A stretch of 64,000 nt of DNA from Pseudomonadota bacterium. Lineage in GTDB: Bacteria; Pseudomonadota; Alphaproteobacteria; Caulobacterales; Caulobacteraceae. Of the stretch, positions 26,909 through 36,763 are shown piece after piece (the stretch's first letter is position 1; every line of letters begins with the position of its first letter). The DNA is taken from the NCBI GenBank assembly GCA_023451375.1, contig JAEXZS010000093.1:5063-69062 (forward strand). The letters are read 5' to 3'. The notes beneath the pieces are model-generated. The model saw only the letters and a program-made list of their open reading frames with translations, searched no databases and was not told the origin of the DNA. The translations under genes were made by a program, and so were the position numbers.

Positions 26909-27889
26909 ATGGCGCCATCGACGCTCATCGTGCCGCTCATCGTCGGCCTTCTCGCATTCTGGATGGGCTACTCCGTCAACCAGGGGGGCACCTGCGCGGT
27001 GGCGACGGCGAGCGAGCTGGCGAAGGGGCGTCGTCCCAGAAGGCTCGTCGGCCTGGTCGCCGCCTCGGCGACGGCGGCGCTCGCCGCGATCGCGCTGCAA
27101 GCCATGGGCGCGCCGCTGACCGAGAGAATGCCCCACATCGAACTGAGTTGGGGACTTGTCGCGGCGGGTATGGTCTTCGGCGTCGGCGCCCTGATCAATG
27201 ACGCTTGCCTGCTCGGGTCCCTGAGTCGTTTCGGAAGCGGAGAGATGCGGGTTCTCGCCCTGCCTGTCGGTCTGGTGCTGGGCTTCGCGATCTCCGAACG
27301 ACTGGGGTCTCCAACGCCAGCGCTGGCCCCGTCGCCGGATATTCCCGCGCCGGGCGTCATCGTCCTGCTCGCGGGCTGGCTGACCGTTCTGCTGATCGCG
27401 CTCGCCTATGTCGGCAGAGGCCCCAGTCGAGACCTTGAGCGCCGCAAATGGCCGTTGCGTCGGACAATGATCATGTTGGGGCTCAGCGGCGGGACGCTCT
27501 GCCTGATCGCTCCGATCTGGAGCTACACCGATCTGGCGCGGGATCTGTTCACGCGGCGTCTGGTCGGACCGGTGGACGGCCTGGCTGTGCTCGCCGTCAC
27601 CGCCACCGTGGCCGGCGCCATCGCCTCCGCGGCCCGACGCAGGCGCTGGCGGTATCGGCGCCCCACCTTCGTCCTTGTCGGACGAACCATCCTCGGCGGC
27701 GCCTTCATGGGCATGGGCGCCTCGCTCATCCCCGGAGGAAACGACGCCCTGGTTCTGGCCGCGATCCCCGCCCTGTCCATTGGCGGAACGGTGGCCTACC
27801 TGACCATGACCGCGACGATGGTGGCGGGCTTGTTTCTGGTTCGGCGCTTGAGACAGACGCGCGGCCCGGGGCCGGCGCCGGCCGTCTAG
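26909..27889 (+). CDS. YeeE/YedE family sulfur-compound transporter
   Basis: A 326-residue inner-membrane protein with about nine helices. Both conserved Cys-containing motifs of YeeE (thiosulfate transport) are present, VNQGGTCAVATASELA near the N-terminus and LINDACLLGSLSRFGSG at about residue 95. A later GMGASLIPGGNDALVLAAIP repeats the pattern with Asn-Asp rather than Cys. Known members carry thiosulfate through a relay of Cys residues. It sits between a redoxin and an MsrB-like gene, which fits sulfur supply for thiol metabolism. Confidence 0.82.
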   Translation: MAPSTLIVPLIVGLLAFWMGYSVNQGGTCAVATASELAKGRRPRRLVGLVAASATAALAAIALQAMGAPLTERMPHIELSWGLVAAGMVFGVGALINDACLLGSLSRFGSGEMRVLALPVGLVLGFAISERLGSPTPALAPSPDIPAPGVIVLLAGWLTVLLIALAYVGRGPSRDLERRKWPLRRTMIMLGLSGGTLCLIAPIWSYTDLARDLFTRRLVGPVDGLAVLAVTATVAGAIASAARRRRWRYRRPTFVLVGRTILGGAFMGMGASLIPGGNDALVLAAIPALSIGGTVAYLTMTATMVAGLFLVRRLRQTRGPGPAPAV

Positions 27890-27954
27890 GGCATTGAAAC
27901 AATACGCCGCGGCTATTGGCGAAATTCTCGCACGGATTGCATGCTTCTCCGCAG

Positions 27955-28413
27955 ATGATGGGAGAGGACATGGTGGTCCCCGCGACAGCCGACACGGACC
28001 TGCGATCCGCTGATGAGGGTCGGAGCGCCGGGCGTTACATCCATGACGAACCCGGGATCTATGTGGACGCCGCTTCGGGAGAGCCTCTTTTCGCGTCGTC
28101 CGCCCGCTTCGAGACCTGCTGCGGCTGGCCAAGCTTCACCCGCCCGATCGACCCTCTGCCTCTGGATGAGCGCCCGGCCTGGTCTCGCCGGCAGGGATCG
28201 TTCGATGGTCCTCCCGACAAGGACGGCCTGCGCTTTCGTATTCAGGGCGGCGCGACGCGCTTCATCGGTCAGGTCGAGATGCAAGCTGAAGGCTACGGCG
28301 CCTATCTCGACCAAGTCGACCGGCGTCGCGCCGGGAACCCGGCGACACCGTCGTCGTGCCCCCACTGCGGCCCCGCCTTGGCGCCGCCGCGTTCCAGCCG
28401 GCCAGGCTCGTGA
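27955..28413 (+). CDS. Degenerate MsrB-like protein lacking catalytic Cys
   Basis: The protein clearly derives from MsrB: DEPGIYVDAASGEPLFASSA, CCGWPSFTRPID, GPPDKDGLRFRIQ and EMQAEGYGAYLDQVD all align with the intact MsrB at 40523. But the segment of about 19 residues containing R-x-V-H-G-D-S-H-L-G-H-V-F is deleted, and the catalytic Cys of RYCIN is Arg here (RFRIQ). It cannot act as a methionine sulfoxide reductase by the known mechanism. A CPHC pair appears in its divergent C-terminus. The frame is intact, so it may be a decaying paralogue or have another role. Several starts are possible (27916 TTG, 27955, 27970). Confidence 0.65.
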   Translation: MMGEDMVVPATADTDLRSADEGRSAGRYIHDEPGIYVDAASGEPLFASSARFETCCGWPSFTRPIDPLPLDERPAWSRRQGSFDGPPDKDGLRFRIQGGATRFIGQVEMQAEGYGAYLDQVDRRRAGNPATPSSCPHCGPALAPPRSSRPGS

Positions 28414-28427
28414 AAGCCTGCGCAGAC

Positions 28428-28835
28428 ATGTCCGTCCGCGGCCTGTGCGTCGCGCCGCGGCCGGTGCTGAGCACTCCTGGTGAGATTGCGGGGACCAGCT
28501 GTGGCGGATCCCTGGCCTCGCTGCGACCCGGACCGTCGGGCTCCGGTATCGACAGCTGGATCCGCCGGCTGGACCGATTTCCCGTCGGCTACAGCACCGG
28601 CGTCTACAAGGGCCGACGCTATGGCGTGACCGTGACGCGCACGGGAGACCGGGGCCGGACCTCCGTGCTGGCGCGCGAACTCGGCGGGGCGGACCTCGTC
28701 AGCTTCAATCTGTACCGTACGGCCGCCGGGCGAGTGCATTTCAAGCCCTGCGAGATGAGCGCCGAGAAGGTCACAGACTTCGTTCTCGGCCTTGCCCTCG
28801 AGGCCGTGGCAAGCCCGGGCCCAGGCGATGATTAA
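28428..28835 (+). CDS. Conserved-looking hypothetical protein
   Basis: A protein of about 135 residues. Its compact core (IDSWIRRLDRFPVGYSTGVY, then KGRRYGVTVTR, LVSFNLYRTAAG and LKPCEMS-like FKPCEMSAEKV) looks like a small folded domain with two Cys residues. No family can be named. The stop overlaps the ATG of the RraA-like gene by eight bases, so they are cotranscribed. The ATG at 28428 avoids overlap with the MsrB-like gene. Confidence 0.6.
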   Translation: MSVRGLCVAPRPVLSTPGEIAGTSCGGSLASLRPGPSGSGIDSWIRRLDRFPVGYSTGVYKGRRYGVTVTRTGDRGRTSVLARELGGADLVSFNLYRTAAGRVHFKPCEMSAEKVTDFVLGLALEAVASPGPGDD

Positions 28836-29472
28836 GCCAGACCTACCCGGCGCCGCGTCCCTGTCGGACGCGCTGGGCCGCCTCTACGGCCACCCTGCCG
28901 TCGTCCTCGATCTGGTGTCGCCCACGCCGGGCCGGGTCCTCTTCGGACGCGCCGCCACCATTCGCTTCGTCCCGTTTCGGGAGGATGTGTTTGACAGCCG
29001 GGTCCATGCCTTCGCCCGGCATTTTCACGACGCCGTCGCGGGCGACCCGAAAGGGCGGGTCCTCGTCCTCTCCGCCGGACTGGCCGACTGTTCGGTCGGC
29101 GGGGGCGTGAAGCTGTCGCGACTGCAGAACCATGGCCTCGCGGGCCTGGTGACGGACGGGCGGTTGCGGGATTTCGAGGCGCTCGCGGCCTACGACCCCG
29201 TCTTTTACTGCGGTGGCGAGACACCCCGGGTGGGCGTCGGCGACGTCATGCCGATCGCAGCCGACGAGCCCGTGGCGCTCGGCGGCACGACGATCGTTCC
29301 AGGAGATTACATCTACGCCGATCGGGCTGGCGCGGTGGTGATACCGGCGTCGGCGCTCGATGAAACCCTCAGGCTGGCGCACGAGATCGATGCGGAAGAC
29401 GTCGGCTTTCTCGAAGCGATCCGGAACGAGGTCGCCGGTGACGTACGAACATCAGGGAGTAGCGAGCGATGA
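28828..29472 (+). CDS. RraA-like / 4-hydroxy-4-methyl-2-oxoglutarate aldolase-fold protein
   Basis: A 214-residue protein of the RraA fold. Recognition: LSDALGRLYGHPAVVLDLVS at the start, LSAGLADCSVGGGVKLSRLQ where the glycine-rich loop lies, GLVTDGRLRDFEAL (the conserved D-G-x-x-R-D motif that binds metal and substrate in HMG aldolases) and a final IVPGDYIYADRAGAVVIPAS. Members act as class II aldolases or as RNase E regulators; the D-G-R-x-R-D motif favours the enzyme group. It starts inside the 3' end of the preceding gene and overlaps the GST gene by four bases. Confidence 0.82.
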   Translation: MIKPDLPGAASLSDALGRLYGHPAVVLDLVSPTPGRVLFGRAATIRFVPFREDVFDSRVHAFARHFHDAVAGDPKGRVLVLSAGLADCSVGGGVKLSRLQNHGLAGLVTDGRLRDFEALAAYDPVFYCGGETPRVGVGDVMPIAADEPVALGGTTIVPGDYIYADRAGAVVIPASALDETLRLAHEIDAEDVGFLEAIRNEVAGDVRTSGSSER

Positions 29473-30230
29473 GCCGTCTGAGCGATCACCCCGTCACGCG
29501 ACGCTGGCCGCCGAAACATCCGGACAGGCTTCAGCTCTACTCGTCGCCTACCCCGAACGGCGTGAAAATCTCGATCGCGCTGGAGGAGCTCGGCTTGCCT
29601 TACGAGGCCCACCGTCTGGAGCTGTTCCGCAACGAATCCCGTGAGGCGGAGTTCGTCGCGCTCAACCCAAACGCCCGAATACCCGCCATTCTCGACCCCG
29701 ATGGGCCGGGGGGCGTACCGCTGGCGCTTTGGGAGTCGGGCGCCATCCTCGTCTATCTCGCCGAGAAGACAGGCCGATTGATGTCTACGGAGACGGCGAC
29801 GCGACACCAGACCCTGCAGTGGATCTTCTTCCAGGTGTCTGCCGTCGGCCCGAACTTCGGCCAACTGGGATACTTCCACAAGCACGCGGGTCGATCCATC
29901 GAAGACAAGCGTCCGAGGGATCGGTTCGTCGCCGAAGCGCGGCGTGTTCTCGGCGTGCTGAACGCCGCGCTTGAGGGGCGCGACTGGCTCGTGGGCGCCG
30001 ACGCCGGCGAGTACTCGATCGCGGATATCACCACGTTGGGCTGGGTGAGAGCGCTCGTGACCTCCTACGACGCCGGCGACCTGGTGGGGATGGATGATTT
30101 CACGAATCTGAACGCATGGCTCGAGCGAGGTCTCGCTCGTCCGGCGGTCCAGCGTGGTCTGGTCATCCCCGGCGCGACCGCGACGGCGGAACGACCTGCA
30201 GGGTACGGCGGCTGGCCGCGGGGCCACTAG
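29469..30230 (+). CDS. Glutathione S-transferase family protein (YfcG/Nu-like)
   Basis: A 253-residue GST. The N-terminal thioredoxin-like domain carries LYSSPTPNGVKISIALEELG (active-site region with Thr/Asn as in Nu-class disulfide-bond reductases), LNPNARIPAILD and LWESGAILVYLAEKTG. The all-helical C-terminal domain has FFQVSAVGPNFGQLGYFHK and SIADITTLGWV. Nu-class proteins use glutathione to reduce disulfides and hydroperoxides. Its ATG overlaps the RraA-like stop, and it ends about 40 bp before corA. Confidence 0.88.
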   Translation: MSRLSDHPVTRRWPPKHPDRLQLYSSPTPNGVKISIALEELGLPYEAHRLELFRNESREAEFVALNPNARIPAILDPDGPGGVPLALWESGAILVYLAEKTGRLMSTETATRHQTLQWIFFQVSAVGPNFGQLGYFHKHAGRSIEDKRPRDRFVAEARRVLGVLNAALEGRDWLVGADAGEYSIADITTLGWVRALVTSYDAGDLVGMDDFTNLNAWLERGLARPAVQRGLVIPGATATAERPAGYGGWPRGH

Positions 30231-30270
30231 CCTTGATCGCCCTGTCCTCCGGAGAAGAAAGCCGCGACCA

Positions 30271-31239
30271 ATGAGTGTCATCGCCGCCTGCCTGTACAGC
30301 AAGGGCTGCCGGAGCCGCGACTTCGACATCGACGAGGACGTGCTCTCCACGGCCGATCCCGACGAGTTCGTGTGGATCGGCGTGTCCGATCCGACGGCGG
30401 AGGAAATGCAGTCGCTGCAGACGCGATACCACCTTCATCCCATTGCGGTCGCCGCCGCCATGGACGTCGGCCAGATGCCTCGTCTGGAAGTGCTGGGAAA
30501 TGAACTCTTCGCCGTCGCGCGCACCGCCCAGCTCGAGGGTGATGAAATCCGCTATGGCCAGACGGCGCTGTTCATCGGCCACCGTCACCTGATCAGCGTG
30601 CGTCACGGATCGCAGCGCGACCACACGGCCCTGCGTGAACAGCTCGAGTCGGCGCCGGAGCTCCTGTCCCAGGGCGTCGACTATGTGTTGCACGCCATTC
30701 TGAATTACATCGTCGACGGCTATCTGCCGATCTTCGAGATGATCGAGGACAGCGTGCTTGAGATGGAGCGACGCTCGCTCAACAGCTTTCTCGGACCGCA
30801 GGACATTGCGCGCATCTTCGGCCTTCGCTGTCAGCTGACTCGTTTCCAGCGCACCCTCGGGCCCATGGCCGAACTGACCCGCAAGCTCGTTCGAGGCCAT
30901 TTCCCCTGCATCAGTCCTTCGGTGACGCCGTATTTCAACGACGTGCTCGATCACGTCCTGAGGGTTCAGGACATGATCGACGGACTGCTTCAGGTCCTTG
31001 CGTCAGTGTTCGAGTTCAGCAGCTTGCTGGAACAGCAGCGAACGGGCGCCATCACACGCAAGCTCGCCGCCTGGGCCGCCATTCTCGCGGTCCCCACCGC
31101 GATCACCGGCATATACGGAATGAATTTCCACAACATTCCCGAACTCAGAACGCCGTACGGCTATCACGCTGTCGTCGCGATGATCGTGGTGCTGTCCGGG
31201 CTGCTCTACCTGAACTTCAGGCGCCTCAAATGGATCTGA
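30271..31239 (+). CDS. corA: CorA family magnesium/cobalt channel
   Basis: A 323-residue protein. The N-terminal cytoplasmic domain is followed by a long helix region (EMIEDSVLEMERRSLNSFLG). Two C-terminal transmembrane helices have the signature Y-G-M-N at their junction (ITGIYGMNFHNIPE). The second helix ends RLKWI, the basic C-terminus typical of CorA. It forms a pentameric Mg2+ channel in the inner membrane. Start ATG has a GGAG site (ccggagaagaaag). It is the last gene of the apparent 28.4-31.2 kb operon. Confidence 0.92.
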   Translation: MSVIAACLYSKGCRSRDFDIDEDVLSTADPDEFVWIGVSDPTAEEMQSLQTRYHLHPIAVAAAMDVGQMPRLEVLGNELFAVARTAQLEGDEIRYGQTALFIGHRHLISVRHGSQRDHTALREQLESAPELLSQGVDYVLHAILNYIVDGYLPIFEMIEDSVLEMERRSLNSFLGPQDIARIFGLRCQLTRFQRTLGPMAELTRKLVRGHFPCISPSVTPYFNDVLDHVLRVQDMIDGLLQVLASVFEFSSLLEQQRTGAITRKLAAWAAILAVPTAITGIYGMNFHNIPELRTPYGYHAVVAMIVVLSGLLYLNFRRLKWI

Positions 31240-31305
31240 GCCGGCCCGGCCGACGGGTCATGCCGCCGACCCGCCGCTGGAGCCCCGGCTCTTGGATCGG
31301 ATGGG

Positions 31306-31761
31306 TCAGGACCCGTTCGTGAAGGCGACGCGGGCGAGACGCGGATCCCGCAGGATGCTCTTTACGAACCAGACATAGACCTGCGCGGTCGTGTCGAACC
31401 CGAGATGGCTGAAGGCGCCCCCGAAGCTGCAGGCGGGAAAGTCCGGAAAGCCCGACCGCAGCACATAGCGGCCCGGTTCGGCATCGAACTCGGCCTTGTA
31501 GACCCTGCGCAGGGCATGGAGACCGGTCTAGGCCTCTCGATGAGCGGTGAGCGTCATCGGGCGACCGTCCTCGAAGCTCGCATCGGGGCTCGAGGCCCCG
31601 GACTCGAGGTCGATGATTTCGGATGTCATGCACGTCGCCTCGACCGGTCCGGCGCCCTCAGCCTCCACTCTGAGGCGCACGATCGACGGCCGCCAATAGC
31701 CGCAGGATATGGTTTCGATGCCGGACGGGAAGCGCCCTTCAGGGTTAGGCTGAGGCCTCAA
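31306..31761 (-). pseudogene. Amber-interrupted relative of the hypothetical protein at 41722
   Basis: The minus strand carries LHALRRVYKAEFDAEPGRYV, then LRSGFPDFPACSFGGAFSHL and QVYVWFVKSILRDPRLARV. This is strongly similar to the C-terminal half of the intact protein at 41722 (HGLRKVFKSEFESDPERYV, GFPDFPDCPFGGVFSILGFD, TYVWLVTSIIRDPRLIRV). In the same frame, an amber codon at 31528-31530 separates it from an upstream stretch containing TSEIIDLESGASSP. The upstream part does not clearly match the paralogue, so this is a decayed or rearranged copy. Confidence 0.7.
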
Positions 31762-31776
31762 CGAATGGAGGGCAGC

Positions 31777-33042
31777 ATGACCCGGTTTTTCGATCCCGTG
31801 TACGTCGCGTCAGGCCTACGCACGCCCTTCGGACGCGGCGGCGGCGCGCTGGCGGGCTACGACGCGATTTCGCTTTCCGTTCCCGTGGTTCAGGCCATGG
31901 CGGCGCAGGCCGGCCCCGACCTGGTCGTCTGGGGGAGCGTCATCCCAAATCTGGGCTGGAGCAACATCGCCCGGGAAGTCTGGCTCGACGCCGGCCTGGA
32001 TCCGAACGTCCCGGCCTTTTCGGTCGTTCTGGCCTGTTCGACGAGCATGACCGCGACGATCGCCGCCGCCGGCATGCTGGGAGGCGACACCCACCTCGCC
32101 CTGGTCGGCGGGGCGGAGGTCATGAGCAGGCCCTCGATCGCCTTGACCGCGGATGCGTCCCGACGGCTGACGGACTTGTTCGCACGGGACCCGCAGGCGG
32201 CTCTGGGCGCCCTGCAGGGGCTGGAGCCCACCGACTATGTCTTGCCCACCAAGGGCTGGTCCAATCGCATCACCGGGCGGTCGATGGGCGACCACATGGA
32301 GGAGACCGCAAAATCCTGGGCCGTGTCTCGCGTAGCCCAGGATTCCTGGGCTTTGACCAGCCACCAGCGTGCGGTCGCAGGCTGGGAGGCAGGCTTCTTC
32401 GACGATCTGGTGATCCCGCTTCCCGTGCTGGCGCGCGACGCCAATCCACGGTCTGACACCTCACTTGCGAAACTTGCCACGCTCAAGCCCGCCTTCGACC
32501 GTGACAGCGGTCGCGGCAGTCTCACCGCAGGCAACAGTTCTCCGATCACGGACGGAGCGGCGGGCTGCTGGGTCGCCAACGAGGCCGGCGTGGCGCGCTT
32601 GCCCGAGGGCACGCCCCACGCGCGGCTCGTCGATTACGAGGTGTCCGCCGTCGACTACAGGACGGAGGGGCTGCTGATGGCGCCCTCGTACGGCATCCCG
32701 CGCCTGCTCGCGCGCAACCGGCTGACGTTCGAAGACATCGATCTCTGGGAGATCCATGAGGCGTTCGCCGCCCAGGTGCTCGCCAACGTCGCGGCCATCA
32801 CGGACCCGGACTGGGTTCGGACCAGGGTCGGCGTTCAATCCGATCTCGGGCGGTTCGACTGGCGCCGGGTCAACCCCAATGGCGGATCGGTCGCGATCGG
32901 CCACCCGTTCGGGGCGACGGGCGCGCGCGACCTCAGCCAGGCGGTCAAGGAGCTCTGGGCGATGCCGACCGGATCACGCGCGATCGTCAGCATCTGCGCC
33001 GACGGCGGGCAGGGGACAGTCGCCCTCCTGGAACGCGCCTGA
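31777..33042 (+). CDS. Acetyl-CoA C-acyltransferase (thiolase)
   Basis: A 421-residue thiolase that cleaves 3-ketoacyl-CoA in beta-oxidation or condenses acyl-CoA units. All active-site elements are present: nucleophile Cys in FSVVLACSTSMTATI, His in LWEIHEAFAAQVL, His in VNPNGGSVAIGHPFGATGAR, and the second Cys in VSICADGGQG. The N-terminus VYVASGLRTPFGRGGG is standard for the family and long-chain (FadI-like) members. An ATG at 31765 (MEGSM) is an alternative start. No partner FadB/FadJ gene is adjacent. Confidence 0.92.
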   Translation: MTRFFDPVYVASGLRTPFGRGGGALAGYDAISLSVPVVQAMAAQAGPDLVVWGSVIPNLGWSNIAREVWLDAGLDPNVPAFSVVLACSTSMTATIAAAGMLGGDTHLALVGGAEVMSRPSIALTADASRRLTDLFARDPQAALGALQGLEPTDYVLPTKGWSNRITGRSMGDHMEETAKSWAVSRVAQDSWALTSHQRAVAGWEAGFFDDLVIPLPVLARDANPRSDTSLAKLATLKPAFDRDSGRGSLTAGNSSPITDGAAGCWVANEAGVARLPEGTPHARLVDYEVSAVDYRTEGLLMAPSYGIPRLLARNRLTFEDIDLWEIHEAFAAQVLANVAAITDPDWVRTRVGVQSDLGRFDWRRVNPNGGSVAIGHPFGATGARDLSQAVKELWAMPTGSRAIVSICADGGQGTVALLERA

Positions 33043-33169
33043 GGACATCTGCGACCGCGATACGTGCGTTACGGTCCACGGGTGTTCGCATCCTCACCGG
33101 AGACAAGACCGGTTCACAACGTCGGCGCCGTCGTTGGCGCCGCACACTCAGTCTCGAAGGAGAACCCCG

Positions 33170-33427
33170 ATGGCCAAGGTCGTCATCTACACCAAACCCG
33201 GATGCCCCTACTGCACGACCGCGATGGATCTGCTGGGACGCAAAGGCGTCGACGTCCACGAGATCGTCGCCTCTCGTGACCCGGAGAAGAAGGCCGAGAT
33301 GATCCGCCGATCCGGTGGACGCACGACGTTTCCGCAGATCTTTATCGACGGCGCCCATGTCGGGGGATGCGACGACATGCTCGCTCTCGAGGATCGCGGG
33401 GAGCTGGATCCGCTCCTGGCCGCCTGA
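33170..33427 (+). CDS. grxC: Glutaredoxin 3
   Basis: An 85-residue glutaredoxin reducing protein disulfides and glutathione mixed disulfides in the cytoplasm. It has the dithiol active site KPGCPYCTTAMDLL, the cis-Pro element GGRTTFPQIFIDG and the glutathione-binding GGCDDMLALEDRGELD. Length and motif order are those of GrxC. The ATG has AAGGAGAA upstream. It stands between thiolase and gap and adds to the thiol-repair genes in this part of the window. Confidence 0.94.
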   Translation: MAKVVIYTKPGCPYCTTAMDLLGRKGVDVHEIVASRDPEKKAEMIRRSGGRTTFPQIFIDGAHVGGCDDMLALEDRGELDPLLAA

Positions 33428-33471
33428 TCTAGGCGCCGTCCGAGGCCTGGCTGACGACGACGCTGTCCCGG

Positions 33472-34479
<1,008 letters not shown>

Positions 34480-34525
34480 GGCAGAGATCCCGGGATAAGA
34501 TGAAGGAGAGGGGGGGGGCGCCGAA

Positions 34526-35701
34526 CTATCCGGCCAGCGCCGTTCGCAGGGGCCGGAACGCGGCTTCGATCGCTTCAAGACGACCCTCGATTTCGCTGCC
34601 CGCGGCGACAGCCACGACGACCGCGGCGCGGAACGACCAGAGGTCTCCCGCCCGTTCGAACGTCGTCATCGTCATCAACGCCCAAGCCGTCATGCGTTCG
34701 TCCTCGTCGATGTGGAACAGAGCGCCGCCGAAGGTGCTGTCGAGAGCTTCCGTCAGGGCGTCCGCGTAGCCGATGTCAACGCGCGCCGGCGGCGTCACCG
34801 GAGGAGGCTCAGCGAGGCCGTCGTCGCGACCGAAACCGTCCCGCGACAAAGGCTTGCGCACGCCCTCGAGCGCGGGGGACGCGGTGTCGCCTTCGACAGG
34901 ATCGAAGCTCAGCAGAGGGTCGGAGGCGTGCAATACGACCGCCCGGTTCCCGATCCGCCAGTAGGCGCTGAAAGGCGCATGCGAGCCGGCAAGACGCAGC
35001 AGCACGTCGAGAGGCCAGCCGCCTGGCGCGAGCGCGCCGGACCATAGACCTTCGGCTCTAATCCCATCGGGATTCCACTGGTGCGCCGATGTGGTGATCG
35101 ACGGGCCGAAGGTGTCGGACCTACAAGGTTCAAGACGGATTGCGGGCGGCGGGATGGTCGTTCTCGTGGACTCCGCGGCCAGCCAGCCGGCTGCGCGGCT
35201 GACGGCGGCGGACGCCGCAGGGCCGTCCCGCCCACGCCCGAGGCTCCAGACCCTCCGCTCTTCATGATCGAAGACGAGCATCGCCGGATAGCGGGCGATC
35301 GTCAGGTCTGGCCAGACTGGACCGCTGGCCTGCCGGGCGCCCGGGACCTCTACGCCATGCGAAAGAAGCCCGACCACGCCGCGAGACATTATGGGATCGC
35401 GAATAGGGGCGAGATCACGGGCCGGTCCGGATGCCACATGGTCGGGCTCCGCCGCGACGAACGAGTGTCGCTCGTCGGCCCCGACTCCCGAGAGCAGCAC
35501 GAGGAGATCGTCCCTGCCCCGAAGCGCGACCGCGACCTCCAGCGGGTCCCGCCAGCCATGCAGCCGGCGCAGGGTGACGTTGAAGGGAGACAGCCCGTCG
35601 ATGTCGCCGGTCGATGCCGAGGCGACGCGGTCCAGGACTGATGCGTCCTGGGACTCCGAAGGCGTCGGATGGCGCTGGGGATCATTCGTTGGCTTGGGCA
35701 T
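34526..35701 (-). CDS. PabB/TrpE-like protein missing its catalytic core
   Basis: A 391-residue protein. The N-terminal part follows chorismate-binding enzymes (LLVLLSGVGADERHSFVAAE, VVGLLSHGV, PDLTIARYPAMLVFDHEERR), as does PLDVLLRLAGSHAPFSAYWR with DPLLSFDPVEG. In true PabB or TrpE this is followed by roughly 130 residues with RxE-N-x-M-I-x-D-L-x-R-N-D and P-G-G-S-x-x-G-A-P-K. Here that block is gone and the sequence runs directly into the terminal strand-helix part (TFGGALFHIDEDERMTAWAL). Chorismate chemistry is therefore not expected. The frame is intact. It lies just upstream of gap. Confidence 0.65.
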   Translation of the reverse strand: MPKPTNDPQRHPTPSESQDASVLDRVASASTGDIDGLSPFNVTLRRLHGWRDPLEVAVALRGRDDLLVLLSGVGADERHSFVAAEPDHVASGPARDLAPIRDPIMSRGVVGLLSHGVEVPGARQASGPVWPDLTIARYPAMLVFDHEERRVWSLGRGRDGPAASAAVSRAAGWLAAESTRTTIPPPAIRLEPCRSDTFGPSITTSAHQWNPDGIRAEGLWSGALAPGGWPLDVLLRLAGSHAPFSAYWRIGNRAVVLHASDPLLSFDPVEGDTASPALEGVRKPLSRDGFGRDDGLAEPPPVTPPARVDIGYADALTEALDSTFGGALFHIDEDERMTAWALMTMTTFERAGDLWSFRAAVVVAVAAGSEIEGRLEAIEAAFRPLRTALAG

Positions 35702-35905
35702 GACCCAGCCTCGGAGATCGCCAGGGCAGAGAGAAGGGGCCCGCGGGCATGAGTTCGATAGCCACAGGCTTGCATGAGCACCAGACGCGCCTTGCACCGG
35801 TCCCCCGTCTCGCGTTTCCCGGAGACGAATCTATCGCGCCGGGGCGGACCCGGAGTTTGCCGCCATGTGACGTCCGGGTTGCCGGGCCCTCAGTTCGAGA
35901 AGCGT

Positions 35906-36763
35906 CTATCTCAGCTGACAGAGGTCGAGCTTGTCCATGTCGGTGTAGTCGAGGTTTTCGCCGCCCATGCCCCAGATGAAAGAGTAGTTGGAGGTTCCGG
36001 AGCCCATGTGGATCGACCACGGCGGGCTGATGACGGCCTCGCCGTCTGCCATCACGATGTGACGGGCTGCGTCGGGCTCGCCCATGAAGTGGAAGACACG
36101 GTCGTTCTCGCCCAGACCGAAATAGAGATAGGCCTCGGAGCGGCGGTCGTGCAGGTGCGGCGGCATGGTGTTCCAGACACTGCCCGGCTTCAGGACGGTG
36201 AGGCCCAGCAGCAGCTGGCAGGACCTGATTTTGCCAGGAACGATGTACTGATAGATCGTGCGGTCGTTGGAGGTTTCCAGAGCGCCCATTTCCAGCGGCA
36301 CGGCCTCTTCGATGCTGATCTTCGCCAGCGCGTGGCGGGCGTGGGCCGGTGTGGCGATCAGGTAGAACTTCGCCGGGTTCGACGCGTCGGCCGAGGCGAA
36401 GCTGACGTCGCCCGAGCCCATCGGCACATAGAGGCCATCACGAAACGCGAGATCCACAGTCTCACCGTCCACCGTGACTGAGCCGGCCCCGCCGATGTTG
36501 ACCAGGCCCAGCTCCCGGGCCTGCAAGAGGGGCTTGCCCTCCAGCGACGGGGGGTCGGCGTGTAACGGAAGCGAGAGCTGGCCCCCGATCGGCATGGCGC
36601 CGCCGATGATCATCCGCTCGTTGTGAGAATAGTTCAGGCTGATCTTGCCGGCTTCGAACAAGCCGGTGACCAGATAGCGGTCGCGCAACTGGTCAGTGGT
36701 CGCACCGGCCATCATGTCGGGATGGGTTGCCTGATAGACCTTGTCGTACATGGGGTCGGGCAT
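35906..36763 (-). CDS. kduI: 5-dehydro-4-deoxy-D-glucuronate (5-keto-4-deoxyuronate) isomerase KduI
   Basis: A 285-residue cupin enzyme isomerising 5-keto-4-deoxyuronate to 2,5-diketo-3-deoxygluconate in pectin and uronate breakdown. Recognised from MYDKVYQATHPDMMAGATTD, FEAGKISLNYSHNERMIIGG, the metal-site MPPHLHDRRSEAYLYFGL (two His and Glu), then the fourth ligand region PPWSIHMGSGTSNYSFIWGM. Length is standard. No other pectin or kdg gene is nearby, so it is a lone pathway member here, close to a MarR gene. Confidence 0.93.
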   Translation of the reverse strand: MPDPMYDKVYQATHPDMMAGATTDQLRDRYLVTGLFEAGKISLNYSHNERMIIGGAMPIGGQLSLPLHADPPSLEGKPLLQARELGLVNIGGAGSVTVDGETVDLAFRDGLYVPMGSGDVSFASADASNPAKFYLIATPAHARHALAKISIEEAVPLEMGALETSNDRTIYQYIVPGKIRSCQLLLGLTVLKPGSVWNTMPPHLHDRRSEAYLYFGLGENDRVFHFMGEPDAARHIVMADGEAVISPPWSIHMGSGTSNYSFIWGMGGENLDYTDMDKLDLCQLR

